A DNA stretch of 64,000 bases, taken from the NCBI GenBank assembly GCA_027923505.1, contig BROI01000019.1, forward strand, positions 1 through 64,000, given 5' to 3'. The stretch's first letter is position 1. The number at the start of each line of letters is the position of its first letter. The notes under the pieces are model-generated. The model was not told the DNA's origin. It searched no databases and was given only the letters and a program-made list of their open reading frames with translations. This stretch comes from Mayamaea pseudoterrestris (lineage: Eukaryota; Bacillariophyta; Bacillariophyceae; Sellaphorales; Sellaphoraceae). The translations under genes and the position numbers were made by a program. Below, piece by piece: positions 40,470-50,943 of this stretch.

Positions 40470-42050
40470 TCAAGTCGTTGGCTTGTCATCAGCCTCACGA
40501 ATCTTGGCGTCGTCCCAGTCGGCTTCTTCCCGCAGCATATCAAGTGCCACCTGCAACTTCCTTGACGGTAATCGAGAAATGCTGAGTGGCTTGCCAAAGA
40601 GCTTGCCTCGCCGAAAAAGCAAAAACGTTGGCACCGAGTCCACGTCCAAGGCCTTGCCAAGATCCTTTCCAGCCTTGCCCGTGGCGTTCGCCTTGGCAAA
40701 CATGACTCCACTGTCTTGGCCCATTCTCGCCATTCGCAAATACTGTGGACTAAGGTATCTGCACGTTCGACAAAAGGGGGCCGACAGAAACAGCAAACAA
40801 TCGGCTTGAGCGTCAATGATTTGTGACTGCAAACCATTGACACCAATGACATTGACCAGAAACGCATTCGACTCTGCGTCACCATCTTCCTCACCGCTCG
40901 TCGCGTCGTCCACAAGCACCGCCGCTTGCCTTGCCGGAGGTTCGTTGATCATGAATCGCTCCTCCACATTATCCAAATCGTCCGGCACGGGAAAGCCGAA
41001 CCGCACGTTGGCACCTCCGGCCGCGTCGCGCGGCCACGTGGTCGCTTCCCAGTACGTTTTCAAATCCCAGCCGCGCATGTAGTAGGTTAGCTTGTTGGGA
41101 TTGTTGTTCAAGTTGGGAAACGTAACTCCTTGTGCGAGCAGCGCTTCCACCGTGGCACCCAATCCAGGCGGAGGCATAAACTCCACTAGATCATTTCGCT
41201 CATGCATGCGTTTCACATATTGCTTGGCTTGGTTTGGTCCAAATAGTATGCCTTCATCCGCCACAATCTCCTGCGCCTTGGTGCAGGTGCTCAGGTAGCG
41301 CCGACATCCATGCATTTGCTCCAAGAGCTTCACGACGCTGCTGTTTTGGTCGCAGTATTCATCGCCGACGGTATCCAGCAATACGTCAAAGTTGCCAATC
41401 ACTGGGGCGAATCCAAGCTGGAGTTCACCCACAACTGGTGGCATGCTGTTTTGATTTTTGTTGATGGACCCAGTCGTGACAATGGTGGTTTGGATGCCTA
41501 GCGCCTGCAGCGCCACGCTGGATGACACGGCTAAATCGCCGCCGCCGACAATAATGACATGCCAATGCTGTTTCTTGTGCAGCAAAGCATCCTTGGGAGG
41601 TAGACAGGAGTGTACATGAGTTGTGGCGTGAAGAAAGGTTGAAATGGCAAGGGATGGCGACACAGGTTGTGAATTGCCCTGTTTCGTAGGTAGCTTGGCC
41701 ATGCTGTCCGTGTAAATACTTAATGACGACGCCAACACTCCAACGACTCTCTCTTTGTCCATCGTTTCTCCAACGACAATGGTCCACCTTGCGGCATCAT
41801 TCTTCTTTGACAGTGGTCGACCGAGGGACGCTTGCAGCGTCTGATACTCTGGTCCATCCAGTATTGCCGCTTGCTGCGCAATGATGGAAATGAGAGGAGT
41901 CGTTGCAGTAGCTGTCTCGGTGGATGTTGATGATAGATGGAGAAGTAAAGATTGAAAATGTCGTTGTGTTCGTGATGGTGTCAGGGAAAAGGACAATGTG
42001 TGACAGAAAATTCGAATGAGTAACAGGAGCCGCAGCTTTTGTATTCTCAT
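40470..42050 (-). CDS. Rossmann-fold oxidoreductase-like protein fused to thioredoxin, organelle-targeted
   Basis: 526 residues, ATG at 42050. The hydrophobic N-terminus (MRIQKLRLLLLIRIFCHTLS followed by Phe) resembles a plastid presequence. The middle holds a nucleotide-binding segment, WHVIIVGGGDLAVSSSVALQ (about 185-205), of the quinone-oxidoreductase/MDR type, but the usual catalytic-domain start is divergent. The C-terminal 115 residues are a thioredoxin domain: LLFLSAPFCRTCRYLSPQ with the CxxC pair (FCRTC in place of WCGPC), then SVPTFLLFRRGKLFG with the cis-Pro. The fusion suggests NAD(P)H-linked or redox-controlled reduction in the plastid; the substrate is unknown. Confidence 0.75.
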   Translation of the reverse strand: MRIQKLRLLLLIRIFCHTLSFSLTPSRTQRHFQSLLLHLSSTSTETATATTPLISIIAQQAAILDGPEYQTLQASLGRPLSKKNDAARWTIVVGETMDKERVVGVLASSLSIYTDSMAKLPTKQGNSQPVSPSLAISTFLHATTHVHSCLPPKDALLHKKQHWHVIIVGGGDLAVSSSVALQALGIQTTIVTTGSINKNQNSMPPVVGELQLGFAPVIGNFDVLLDTVGDEYCDQNSSVVKLLEQMHGCRRYLSTCTKAQEIVADEGILFGPNQAKQYVKRMHERNDLVEFMPPPGLGATVEALLAQGVTFPNLNNNPNKLTYYMRGWDLKTYWEATTWPRDAAGGANVRFGFPVPDDLDNVEERFMINEPPARQAAVLVDDATSGEEDGDAESNAFLVNVIGVNGLQSQIIDAQADCLLFLSAPFCRTCRYLSPQYLRMARMGQDSGVMFAKANATGKAGKDLGKALDVDSVPTFLLFRRGKLFGKPLSISRLPSRKLQVALDMLREEADWDDAKIREADDKPTT

Positions 42051-42371
42051 TGTACAATTTCCTTAATGCACTAGAGATAGTAGAAAGGCAGTCTAATGAT
42101 TGGAACAAGGACTTTTTGATGAAATCTCGGAGCAAGTATAATAGCAATGAACAGCCGGAGTTTGAAGTTGAATCTGTCGTCGTCGAAATACTTCTTTCAA
42201 GAGTCGGACCGGTTATCAATTCGTGAGTCGCACCGGTTATCAATCAAATTCTCCGTCGCCCCTTGTGAATCTTTGCGTTCATTTTTTTGGTCGAAACAAA
42301 ATCAACGGGCTTCACGCCACCATCATAGCTCGTTCAGCCACAAGAAGAGATTTCCGGTTGCAGCGTCCTTT
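42051..42371. other. Divergent promoter region, Rossmann-thioredoxin / RoxA-like genes
   Basis: 321 bp. Holds the tandem ACCGGT element at 42201-42244 and short frames with no coding signature. Confidence 0.6.
42201..42244 (+). promoter_or_regulatory. Tandem pair of 20-bp ACCGGTTATC elements
   Basis: GAGTCGNACCGGTTATCAAT occurs twice (42201-42220 and 42225-42244), separated by TCGT. Only the N differs (G, then C). A third near-identical copy lies at 44265. Confidence 0.6.
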
Positions 42372-43960
42372 ATGCATGTTCTTGAGATCCTTCTATGTTT
42401 GGCTCTGAGATCAAAGGCCGATGCCTTTGTGTCACACCACAAGACGAGTCTCCAGCGAGACAGACGACGCTCCATTATTGCGTCTCCATCCCCACTTGCA
42501 GTTGCGACCATTGATTTTAACGACAGTAGCCACGACGAGCCATTCCATGTGATTTGTTTGGAACCTTACTGGCAGCAAGAACCAGTCTTGATACGTAACG
42601 CTGTGCCACAAAATAATGCAGCTGTCTACAGCACATCATTTCAATGGCCCTTCTTTGATTGGAACGACATTTTGCGCATTGCCATGGACGAGGAAACGCA
42701 AGATTCGGCGCGACTGGTGAAACACATTCCTGGCAAGCTTAATTCGTTCGACTTGGAGCTGGCGCCTTTCGACAAGAGTGTGTTGAAACATTTTTCAACG
42801 AAAACAACGTCAGCTGCTACGAAAAAGTACAAGCAAACCTTGCTTGTCAATGACGTTGATCGCCACGTTCCGGCATTGGCAAATTGGATGGATGACTGCT
42901 TCTCGAAACAACGAAACGAAAACGAATGGTCGTTGCCACGCTGGCGCCGCGACGACGCGCAAGTGTCGCTCGCGCACGTTGGAGGAGGTATTGGCCCGCA
43001 CGTGGACCAATACGATGTCTTGCTCTTTCAGGCGAGTGGTCAACGAGAGTGGCTCATTGATGCAAGCCGTCGACTGACCGTGCGGGAGGAAGTGAAACAA
43101 CTGATTCCTGATTTAAGTGTTCGCATACTGCAGCAGCCATCCACAGACAACAACAATTATACGCGCATCATGCTGCAACCAGGCGATTGTCTATATTTGC
43201 CGCCGCGTGTCGTTCATTGGGGAACGGCGCAGTCGGATCAATGCATGACGTTATCGATAGGTATGTATGTACGTGGGCGTTGGGTGCGCAAGTGACGCAA
43301 AGTGTGTTGACCATGGCATACACCAGTGTATACTTACTGACGAGTCGTCGTCAATCTATAGGATTCCGAGCTCCGTCGGCATCCGATCTGGTGTCACAAA
43401 TTGCCGAAACGCTGGTCTCTTCGGTGGGGAAAGCAGCCAATCAACGATATATGGATCATATAGCAGAGCCTGAATCAAATGCCGACGAGCCATCCATTAC
43501 TCCTTTTATCAAGGCTCGCATGAAGCAACTGGTGCTTGATGCAATCCACGAAACAATGGACGACAAGCTTCTCTGGGACGAGCTTGTTGGGAAACTCGTC
43601 ACAAACCCAATGCGATACAGTGATGCGCTCGACTATGAGCCTATGGATGAAGCAGCAGCGAGCAAACTTCTTGGCATGGTGACGCGAAACGAGGGATCGT
43701 TGCGTCGAGCACCGGGCGTTTCCTTTGCTACGTCCCGCACGCCAAATATGGACGACGACGTCATGGTCGATCGACTCTTTGCCGCAGGGCAGGTTTGGGA
43801 GATTGCAAACGATGGAAACGCCTTGAGCTTGTTTCGAAGCATTGAGCTTGGTTATTCCCTTGACGGCTCTGATATTTCTGGAATGTCTGGTGAGCTAAAG
43901 CAACTTCTAGTCGAAATGCTCGTGGAAGGTGTGATCACATATGAAAAGATGACGAAGTAG
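42372..43960 (+). CDS. Plastid-targeted cupin/JmjC ribosomal oxygenase (RoxA/YcfD-like)
   Basis: Two exons, 42372-43260 and 43362-43960, 101-bp intron, 495 residues. Start chosen at MHVLEILLCLALRSKADAF, a signal peptide with the ADAF plastid motif; the frame is open further upstream. The Fe(II)/2-oxoglutarate domain is evident: AHVGGGIGPHVDQYDVLLFQ with the HxD iron ligands (H210, D212), then PGDCLYLPPRVVHWG with the distal His. Bacterial YcfD/RoxA hydroxylates an arginine of ribosomal protein L16. The C-terminal half (PFIKARMKQLVLDAIHETMD and following) fits the winged-helix region of these enzymes. A plastid ribosomal protein is the likely target, by analogy. Confidence 0.87.
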
Positions 43961-44398
43961 AAGTACGACATGGCGTGCACATTCCTTTTTCTCTTCCGGC
44001 GCAACTTCCGGTCTTTAAAGCTACATATTCCAAGCTTATCACAACATTTGGTAGCAAATGGACCCCGAGAGGGATTGACCCACCCAACAAGTTAGATCTG
44101 ACTCGTTTCGAAAAATTGCTTCCATGCATGCTGCAGCTAGGGTCTACAGCTTGCAACACTTGGTTTAAGTTGCGCAAAACACAACTGGTGTTCTAAAGAA
44201 GGTGTTTCTCTTAACTATCGGCAGCTGCTGGGTAGTCGTCTCGCGCCAAATGGGCTTCTTTCTTGAGTCGTACCGGTTATCGATCCGTCGCCGCGTCCCG
44301 CGCTTCTCCTCGTTTGCACGTCCACGACAATCACATTCTCGATTGGCGTCTAGAACTTGGCATTTTTTCTACATCCTCCGTCACTAGTCTGTCTACAA
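43961..44398. other. Intergenic, no gene seen
   Basis: 438 bp between two plus-strand genes; contains the element at 44265. Short open frames have no support. Confidence 0.55.
44265..44284 (+). promoter_or_regulatory. ACCGGTTATC element upstream of the 44399 gene
   Basis: GAGTCGTACCGGTTATCGAT, 115 bp before the ATG at 44399; differs from the 42201 copies at two positions. Confidence 0.5.
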
Positions 44399-45161
44399 AT
44401 GATTGAGCAAAAGACAACGAAGCAAACCAAGAGGGTTCGGAGTTTGCATACACTTGCAGCAATGACGCGAGACAACACGGAGAGCATGTCGGACGATGAC
44501 GATGAGGAACGTGTGATTGAATTTTGCGCCCCTTGCCATGAAACAAATCAATCAGCATCGGATGCAACCATGAACGAGCTAGCATCAAGTCGTAAAGTAG
44601 TCATTCGTGAGGACTTAAACGTTGAGCATATGAACTGGGAGGCGGAACGAAACGAGGACGAAATGGATCAGTGTTTCGTCAAGGTACGTTCTTGCTGCAT
44701 CCAGACCTTGTCAATGCAGAAATATACCGACTCAATCACGGCATTCTACGCTGAATCGTCAGCGCTGGGAGCGGCAACGTTATCGCGAGGACAATGCCGC
44801 CTGCGTCCTGGCCTTTCGACGCTGGACGCTTGAGCTAGGCATGGATTGGGACGATTGTCACGACAATGCCGGTAGCGTGCGAGGCTTGGAGGAGTTTTTG
44901 CATCCAAACTCGTATCATAAAGCCATGAATGCGCGAACGACGCAACGGAATGCTGTATTAAAGGCGCAAGACAAGCAGCGAAAAGTCGCGGGAGATGCTG
45001 CACCGGCCAAGCGAGAGGCACTGCTGCGTCGTGTTGCATCCCGTCACTCGCAACCAAGTGTCACGCTTGCATTGCATTTGGCGCAAAGGGAGGGTGAACG
45101 TAATGAAAGCAGCGGGTGGGGTTCAATTTTGGCAAAAGTCCGGTTGGGTTTTTTCTTGTAA
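44399..45161 (+). CDS. Conserved-looking protein of unknown function
   Basis: Two exons, 44399-44683 and 44763-45161, 79-bp GT..AG intron, phase 0, 227 residues. An alternative start is the ATG at 44462. The acidic N-terminus (SMSDDDDEERVIEFCAPCHE) is followed, after the intron, by a basic-aromatic block (RWERQRYREDNAACVLAFRR) and WTLELGMDWDDC, then a Lys/Arg/Ala-rich tail. No family is recognised. The intron was placed by frame: another AG at 44718-44719 would leave the frame out of phase. Confidence 0.55.
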
Positions 45162-45346
45162 ATGCGCTTTAAAAACTAAAATATTCATAATATGTTTTAT
45201 CATAACTTACTTATTGACGAGAAATGTGAGGGCGAAATTTGATTCCTTGCCAAGTTTTTGGATTGCCAAGCGACAGTATGCGTTCACTACGCGGGACATG
45301 CCTTGATTACCGGCCCTGATCATGCGGACTGCTTACAGAGTCGCAG

Positions 45347-45356
45347 ATACCGGTAC
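45347..45356 (+). promoter_or_regulatory. ACCGGT element near the F-box relic
   Basis: ATACCGGTAC followed by TGGTACGA; about 150 bp before the F-box-like frame. Confidence 0.35.
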
Positions 45357-45483
45357 TGGTACGAATGAAAAAGAATAACGTAGGGGCATCCCCACACACA
45401 CGTGGCCACCCGAACCAAGTGTCAAATTGGCCCTTTGCTTCACACAGCAAACAGCGTCACATATACATAAGACCTTCCTGTAA

Positions 45484-45975
45484 AATCAACATTGTCATCC
45501 TCATGGCATTGCCTTGGCTTATCTCAGTGTCGAGTTGGCAACCGAGATATTCAATTACTTCTTGAGTGAGCGAACGTGTTTTGCGAATGATGCGCTCGAT
45601 ACTCCCCTTCATCCCGTTCGCAGTTTGGCTGATGTGTCTCATCCGTTTTTGGACCGCATGGAAGAGCAAGCCTTGGCGAAAAACTTGAATGCGTTCAATT
45701 ATGGCTCGCTCCGGAATGATTTGAGCAAGATAGAGATTTTGCTGCTCGTGAATCTCTTTGACACGTATTGGTTGATTTGGGACGACAGAAAAAGCTCTTC
45801 GCTTATTGCTCGCGGTGACGTTCGACGACTTACTCGCCTTGCGCTTCATGCTGTTATACTCTCTCTCTGTTTTTTGAAAGCTAACTCTCGCTCAACAATA
45901 GCAACGTGGATAAATGAAGCTATTAGATTGCTTACCATCGTGATGTTTCGTTCGATATCCGTTAGAATTGCATGA
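45484..45975 (+). pseudogene. F-box-like gene relic
   Basis: An open frame with no usable ATG encodes LSVELATEIFNYFLSERTCF followed by VRSLADVSHPFLD, which resembles an F-box helix pair. An ATG at 45503 lies one base out of frame, so a one-base indel near 45513 would account for the missing start. The C-terminal part continues helical and ends at 45975. It is probably a decayed F-box gene, or one whose first exon was missed. A complete F-box-like gene lies downstream at 48275. Confidence 0.4.
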
Positions 45976-46167
45976 CAAAATGTGACAGCGGGTAGCTGGA
46001 TGAATAAGTACCGCTACGAGTCATCATTCATTCGTACTGAATAATTTCGGCGCGTGCATCAACCATCAAACAACCCCTCCTCGTCGCCTCGATGAACAAT
46101 GAGGGGATCGTAAAGACTTACAAGCAAATCTTGGCGTCAAACTTCACATCTCGTCCAGGCTTAAACC

Positions 46168-48003
46168 ATGGTTGCCCATCGTGATCCATTTCCAATGCAA
46201 TCGGACGCTGCCAAGGCGCTGAGCGCAACGAGCGGGGACGCTAGCAATATCATTCATCAATGGACTTCCATGGATACGAGCAGCAATGAGCCGAGTAATA
46301 CTATCATTGAAGCTTCCGATGCACAAGATGGTTTGACGGGAACAAAGAAGAAGAAGAGTGCCGACGATGATTCTGACGATGAGAATAACGACGACGAGGA
46401 TGAGTTTCTCGACCGTCCAATTTGGGAGAGTCGATCGCCATCAGAAAGGGCGATTGCCAAGGTGCAGCGAGTCTTGGAGAAGGTGTATCAGCGCTTGTAT
46501 GGCGATAAGCTACCCATTTCGGAAATGATTCGAACGCTTTGTCTTGCATCCACCCTTTACTTCATGATTGGAGGGTACTGGATCATGCGCAGCCTCAAGG
46601 ATCCAATTTTAACGTCCATTTGTGGTGTTGGCGTCATTCCAAAGGCCAAGATGCTTTCCGTTGTGCTAGTACTAGGAGTGGTCTCCATTTATAATCGGCT
46701 GCTTGATACCAAGATTCCAAGGCATCAGCTTTTCTACATTTTTGGCACTTTCTACTTTTTCCTCTTCATGACCATTGCCTTGCTGCTCATGCATCCCACT
46801 ATCGGTTTAGCCAATCAGCGGCAGTCGCCGTGGCGCCTGCTTGGATGGGCCACTTACTGCACAATTGAGAGTTACGGATCCATCATGGTGTCGCTATTTT
46901 GGTCTTTTACGAACAGTAACTTTTCTTTGGAATCAGCCAAGGCGAGCTATGGCGTCTTGATTGCATGCGCTCAAGTTGGAAGCATTCTCGGACCCACCTT
47001 TGTCAACCAATATGCCGAGACGCTTGGTGTAACAACGTGCTACATTATTGGTGCTTTCTGTCTCACCTCGCTTCAGGCGACCATGTACATGTATGTGAGC
47101 ATCTACGGGGCGATGGATCATACGGCAGTTGCAGCGTCACCGACCAAAACACTCTCCAAGGAGCGTACCGGCATATTTGAGGGTGTACGCTTGTTTTGGA
47201 AGTACAACTACGTCAAGGGTATCTTTGCGATTAGCTGCGTGTTCATGATTGTTGGAACAATCATTGACTATATAATGAAGACACTTGCCCGAGACTACTT
47301 TGCCGAGAAACATGTTTGTGAGATTGGCATGTCTTGCTACGACACTACGGGGGGCGAGCATGGTATGTCGGAGGATGCCACGGCGGCGTTCACCAGTTTC
47401 ATGGGCTTGTTTGGTCAGTCTGCAAATACTATTAGCTTTCTCTTCAGCTTGCTTGGGACAAGTGCCGTCATTCGCACGCTTGGCTTGCGATGGACGCTCC
47501 TCTTATTTCCCTCTCTATGCCTAACCGTCATCACCATTGTTCGATTTTATCCGACGCTGAATGTGACCTTTGGCGCCATGATGGCCATCAAGGCAGCGTC
47601 ATACTCGCTCAACAACCCCACCAAGGAAATCTTATACCAGCCCACAAGTAGCAGCGTCAAATACAAGGCAAAGAGCTGGATTGATATATTTGGAGCTCGC
47701 GGTGCGAAAGCAACGGCAAGTCTAGTGACCAATGCGTTTTCCTACTCCACTGCTGTTCTTGTACAAAATGGAAGCCTGGTGGGCATGTGTGTGGCGTCCT
47801 TCTTGATTTGGAATGCAACGTACATGGGAAAGAAGTTTGACGAGTATACTGAATCTGGCTACATTGTTGGTGACGAGAACAGTCCTGACGAGGATGGCGG
47901 AGATGGCAACTATCTGGAAATGTCCACGGATTCGCATGAGGGCGATACGAGCTGTGTGATATACGATGACGACGAATTAGATGATCTCGAGGCAGAAATC
48001 TAA
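46168..48003 (+). CDS. Nucleotide transporter NTT (TLC ATP/ADP carrier family), copy 1
   Basis: 611 residues, ATG at 46168, intronless. The acidic soluble N-terminus of about 110 residues starts [16 protein letters not shown] and shows no signal peptide. About eleven to twelve membrane helices follow, from [16 protein letters not shown] onward. The family hallmark is near residues 470-510: [19 protein letters not shown], then [18 protein letters not shown]. The C-terminus is acidic. TLC carriers exchange ATP/ADP or import nucleotides and are best known from plastids, chlamydiae and rickettsiae. Diatoms have several, at the plastid and ER-type membranes; the lack of a presequence leaves the site open. 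Confidence 0.92.
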   Translation: MVAHRDPFPMQSDAAKALSATSGDASNIIHQWTSMDTSSNEPSNTIIEASDAQDGLTGTKKKKSADDDSDDENNDDEDEFLDRPIWESRSPSERAIAKVQRVLEKVYQRLYGDKLPISEMIRTLCLASTLYFMIGGYWIMRSLKDPILTSICGVGVIPKAKMLSVVLVLGVVSIYNRLLDTKIPRHQLFYIFGTFYFFLFMTIALLLMHPTIGLANQRQSPWRLLGWATYCTIESYGSIMVSLFWSFTNSNFSLESAKASYGVLIACAQVGSILGPTFVNQYAETLGVTTCYIIGAFCLTSLQATMYMYVSIYGAMDHTAVAASPTKTLSKERTGIFEGVRLFWKYNYVKGIFAISCVFMIVGTIIDYIMKTLARDYFAEKHVCEIGMSCYDTTGGEHGMSEDATAAFTSFMGLFGQSANTISFLFSLLGTSAVIRTLGLRWTLLLFPSLCLTVITIVRFYPTLNVTFGAMMAIKAASYSLNNPTKEILYQPTSSSVKYKAKSWIDIFGARGAKATASLVTNAFSYSTAVLVQNGSLVGMCVASFLIWNATYMGKKFDEYTESGYIVGDENSPDEDGGDGNYLEMSTDSHEGDTSCVIYDDDELDDLEAEI

Positions 48004-48274
48004 ACGATATTGATAAGAATGGGTTACTAAACCTGTTAGAACCCCGTCGTTAGTTTTCGTTGCACATGATAATGCCTGCTGACAGCGTATGTCGACTCGC
48101 TCTCAGCTTTTCTGTAAGTAGTATCGTTCGTAGCAATGCAGGCACGAGTGTCATAACTAGGTGCCAAACCGATGCGGCACCAGAAACGCATTGGTCTTTC
48201 GTCTTCCCCATCAACCATTCGAGCCACTCCTGCTGCCGCCGCTCATTACTTGGACCTATCCATATTGCTTGAAT

Positions 48275-49603
48275 ATGTCGTCCGATCAAAAGAAACGCAA
48301 GTTTTATGAGGAAGACTCGTTAAAGTTTTATGAGGAAGACTCGTTAAATAATTTGTTTATAGCGGATGAGCTCGAGCCCGCCGATATTCCACGCAGATTT
48401 CTGGACATTGCCTCACTCCAAACGAGAACCATTGACAATGCACCGAATCCTCATGTATCGAAAGAGAAACAAATCATTCAGCTCAAGCAAGAAATGCAAG
48501 CCATTTCAACGATGCGAGATAACATTGACATATTCGTGGAAGAGATGCATGATGAGTTAATTGACAAACGATTGACAGCAATGCATGGGTTACTCGACAG
48601 CTTTTCGCCACTCCTTTCACTTCTTCCAGTCGGAGAAGTTTTAAAGAATATTGTATCTTTTTTGGATGAAGTGTCGCTTTATCAACTGGAGGAAGCATCA
48701 GAAACGATCAAGGATCGATTTCCGCATGATCAATGGGACGAGTTGGATGATTGCCGCGAATTTGGCTCATACAGGAACAAAGACCCGACGAGTTATAGCT
48801 GCAGCTACTTGAGAGGTCATGCGTTTGCGAAAGCGTCCATATTCACCGAAAAGATGGAAAGACTCGCGTGTAAGCACTACGACTACGAAGTGGTCCCAAG
48901 CGAAACTGCCGTGGCTCTAAAGGAGTGCCTTCGTTGTAAGAGCTTTCCAAACTTCGATTATTATCATGCCTACGATGACTACCAATCATTTATACGATTG
49001 TCGCTGCAGGAAAAGGATGAATTGAAGCCGCTTTGGTGCGGCTTCGTGCCTTGGGTTGGTGATTGTAATTATGAAAGAGTGGATTTTTGTTTGGCTGGTG
49101 TAGCAGGCGAAATGATGAGCGGTTGGCCTGACCTACAAAAATTTCGATGCTGGCTGGACAATCTGGGCGAGGAGGAAACGGCGCAAGAAGAATTTAAAGA
49201 CCGTTTGCGCTTTAGTAGGTATGCAAGACTGACGCGCGTTCCATGGGTGAAGTCCAAATATTCATCACGACGTAGTGCATACAAAAAAAGGATGAAGCGA
49301 CTCTTGACGCCTCTACGACTAACGGTTACAAACTATAAGATTGCCGAAGTGGAAGTTTGCAATCTGTACATTGCTTCTGGTGGGTTTTTTGATTTTCTTG
49401 AGGATGGATGGTGTCGTTTGCATGTTCGGGATGCCAGTGGAGAGGAATGTGGCGAATCGCATGCGCGAAACATTAAATTGAATGAGCAGATGTGGGCGCA
49501 GATACGTATTGGACAGGATGGTCAGTTTGACCTAAGCATTCGCACCGGACGTACGCCAAATACACCCTATTATTATGGCAGCGATTCAGAAGATTTAGTT
49601 TGA
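48275..49603 (+). CDS. F-box-like protein of unknown function
   Basis: 442 residues from the ATG at 48275. The start MSSDQKKRKFYEEDSL is followed by an exact in-frame duplication of eight residues (KFYEEDSL). Residues about 105-145 (LLPVGEVLKNIVSFLDEVSL, then YQLEEASETIKDRF) resemble an F-box. The C-terminal half has CLRCKSFPNFDYYHAYD and Trp-rich segments, and may be the target-binding part. No kelch, WD or LRR repeats are recognised. F-box proteins are SCF ubiquitin-ligase adaptors; this assignment is tentative. Confidence 0.6.
   Translation: MSSDQKKRKFYEEDSLKFYEEDSLNNLFIADELEPADIPRRFLDIASLQTRTIDNAPNPHVSKEKQIIQLKQEMQAISTMRDNIDIFVEEMHDELIDKRLTAMHGLLDSFSPLLSLLPVGEVLKNIVSFLDEVSLYQLEEASETIKDRFPHDQWDELDDCREFGSYRNKDPTSYSCSYLRGHAFAKASIFTEKMERLACKHYDYEVVPSETAVALKECLRCKSFPNFDYYHAYDDYQSFIRLSLQEKDELKPLWCGFVPWVGDCNYERVDFCLAGVAGEMMSGWPDLQKFRCWLDNLGEEETAQEEFKDRLRFSRYARLTRVPWVKSKYSSRRSAYKKRMKRLLTPLRLTVTNYKIAEVEVCNLYIASGGFFDFLEDGWCRLHVRDASGEECGESHARNIKLNEQMWAQIRIGQDGQFDLSIRTGRTPNTPYYYGSDSEDLV
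48299..48346 (+). repeat. 24-bp in-frame tandem duplication in the F-box-like gene
   Basis: Two identical 24-bp units (48299-48322 and 48323-48346), each encoding KFYEEDSL. A perfect copy implies a recent event. Confidence 0.9.
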
Positions 49604-49702
49604 TTAAAGATTGCCCTGCTCCGATATGTAACTTTACGATGCTTATGTTAACTCAATTACTCTTTAAGAGAATAAAGCATGTCAAGCGGAGCTCTTCGTT
49701 CT

Positions 49703-50803
49703 TTACTTGCTCCCTTCGCTGCTGCCCCCTTGGTCTTCGCCGCCGCCACCCCCATTATCTCCTCCACCGCCAACGGGAACACCGAATCCCACGCCGCCTG
49801 ATGGAACGCGCCGAGCAATCTCACTAATCATACGATCAGGAGGCTGGCCCTGCAGCCAAACGGTACCAGGTCCTGTAAAGGTAGTAAAGAACAAACCTTC
49901 GCCTCCAGCAAACACATTGGCAAAGCCCTTGACCATTTGCACATCAAACTCGGCATTGACGAAAGCTACCAAGCAGCCCGAGGACACTCGCAGTGTCTCT
50001 CCTTCCTTCAAGTCTCGTCGAATCAACGATCCTCCCGCCTTGACGAAAACGTCACCCTCACCAGTCAACGCCTGCAGAATGAAACCTTCACCTCCGAAGA
50101 AGCCCGTCGAAAACTTTTTGGTAAACTCCATGGCAATGTCAATGGTATGTGACGCGCACAGCAGCGCTCCCTTTTGACAAACAATCTTGCCATGTTCATC
50201 TACATTCAATCGCAATATTTTGGAAGGAAAGTCCGTTCCCAGCGCCACGTAGCCATGCGAGTCACCACTATACGTATAATCCGACACGAAAAAGTGCTGC
50301 CCCGTCAGCATGCGCTGAAAGCCGCTCGACAAGCCGCCTCCCGTCGTGGTGTTCATGTCAATGCCGTCCGTCATGAACATCATGGCGCCGCTCTCGGCGC
50401 GCAGCACTTGGTTTGGCTCCAAGCGGACCGTTAGTATTTGCGACTCGCTGCCTTCAATCTTGGCGGCAATGTCAAAGTCAATGGGACGACCAGTGACTCC
50501 GTCTTTGCTTGTTTTGGTAGTCAAGTCTTGAGGTTTGGGAGTGGTAATGGATGTGTCTGATGTTAAAACAGACGACGAGGAAAAGGATCGAGTCGAGCAA
50601 AATGAAGTTGCGGCTGCTTGAACAAGCTCACTTCGATTCGTCGATGCAGCAAGGCTTGTAACGCATGGTATAGCCAAGGAGTGGCGCGCTAGGGGTCGAA
50701 GAAGGGTAGAAAGGGAGCTCATTGCCATGGTAATGATGGTGATGGAATCTGCTGCCATGGTAGAACGACGAAGAAGCGCGCGCTTTTTTCTGTGACGTGG
50801 CAT
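49703..50803 (-). CDS. AIM24: AIM24 family protein, probably mitochondrial
   Basis: 366 residues from the ATG at 50803; in-frame ATGs at 50758 and nearby are alternatives. The N-terminus is basic and Ser/Ala-rich (SSLSTLLRPLARHSLAIP), like a mitochondrial presequence. The AIM24 (DUF124) beta-rich domain runs from about 120 to 335: VLRAESGAMMFMTDGI, FFVSDYTYSGDSHGYVALG, GGEGFILQALTGEGDVFVKA, FANVFAGGEGLFFTTFTGPG. The C-terminus is a Gly-rich tail. Yeast Aim24 supports the MICOS complex and inner-membrane organisation. It is divergent from the NYN gene, 140 bp away. Confidence 0.87.
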   Translation of the reverse strand: MPRHRKKRALLRRSTMAADSITIITMAMSSLSTLLRPLARHSLAIPCVTSLAASTNRSELVQAAATSFCSTRSFSSSSVLTSDTSITTPKPQDLTTKTSKDGVTGRPIDFDIAAKIEGSESQILTVRLEPNQVLRAESGAMMFMTDGIDMNTTTGGGLSSGFQRMLTGQHFFVSDYTYSGDSHGYVALGTDFPSKILRLNVDEHGKIVCQKGALLCASHTIDIAMEFTKKFSTGFFGGEGFILQALTGEGDVFVKAGGSLIRRDLKEGETLRVSSGCLVAFVNAEFDVQMVKGFANVFAGGEGLFFTTFTGPGTVWLQGQPPDRMISEIARRVPSGGVGFGVPVGGGGDNGGGGGEDQGGSSEGSK

Positions 50804-50841
50804 TAGATTGGTGATTGGCTGCAAGACGTCAGCAGAAAATC

Positions 50842-50851
50842 GTACCGGTAC
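50842..50851 (+). promoter_or_regulatory. ACCGGT palindrome, AIM24 / NYN promoter
   Basis: GTACCGGTAC in the context AAATCGTACCGGTACTTG, inside a 140-bp divergent promoter. Confidence 0.5.
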
Positions 50852-50943
50852 TTGTTGCAACCTCTCACGCATCGCGGCTATCGACCATGGCGTGACATTG
50901 GGTTTCGCTCGTACAACCAAGCGACACAGGATATACGCCCATT

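Noticed and set aside
45457-45849. 130-codon minus-strand frame
   Set aside because: It is the antisense of the F-box-like frame and shows no family signature of its own.
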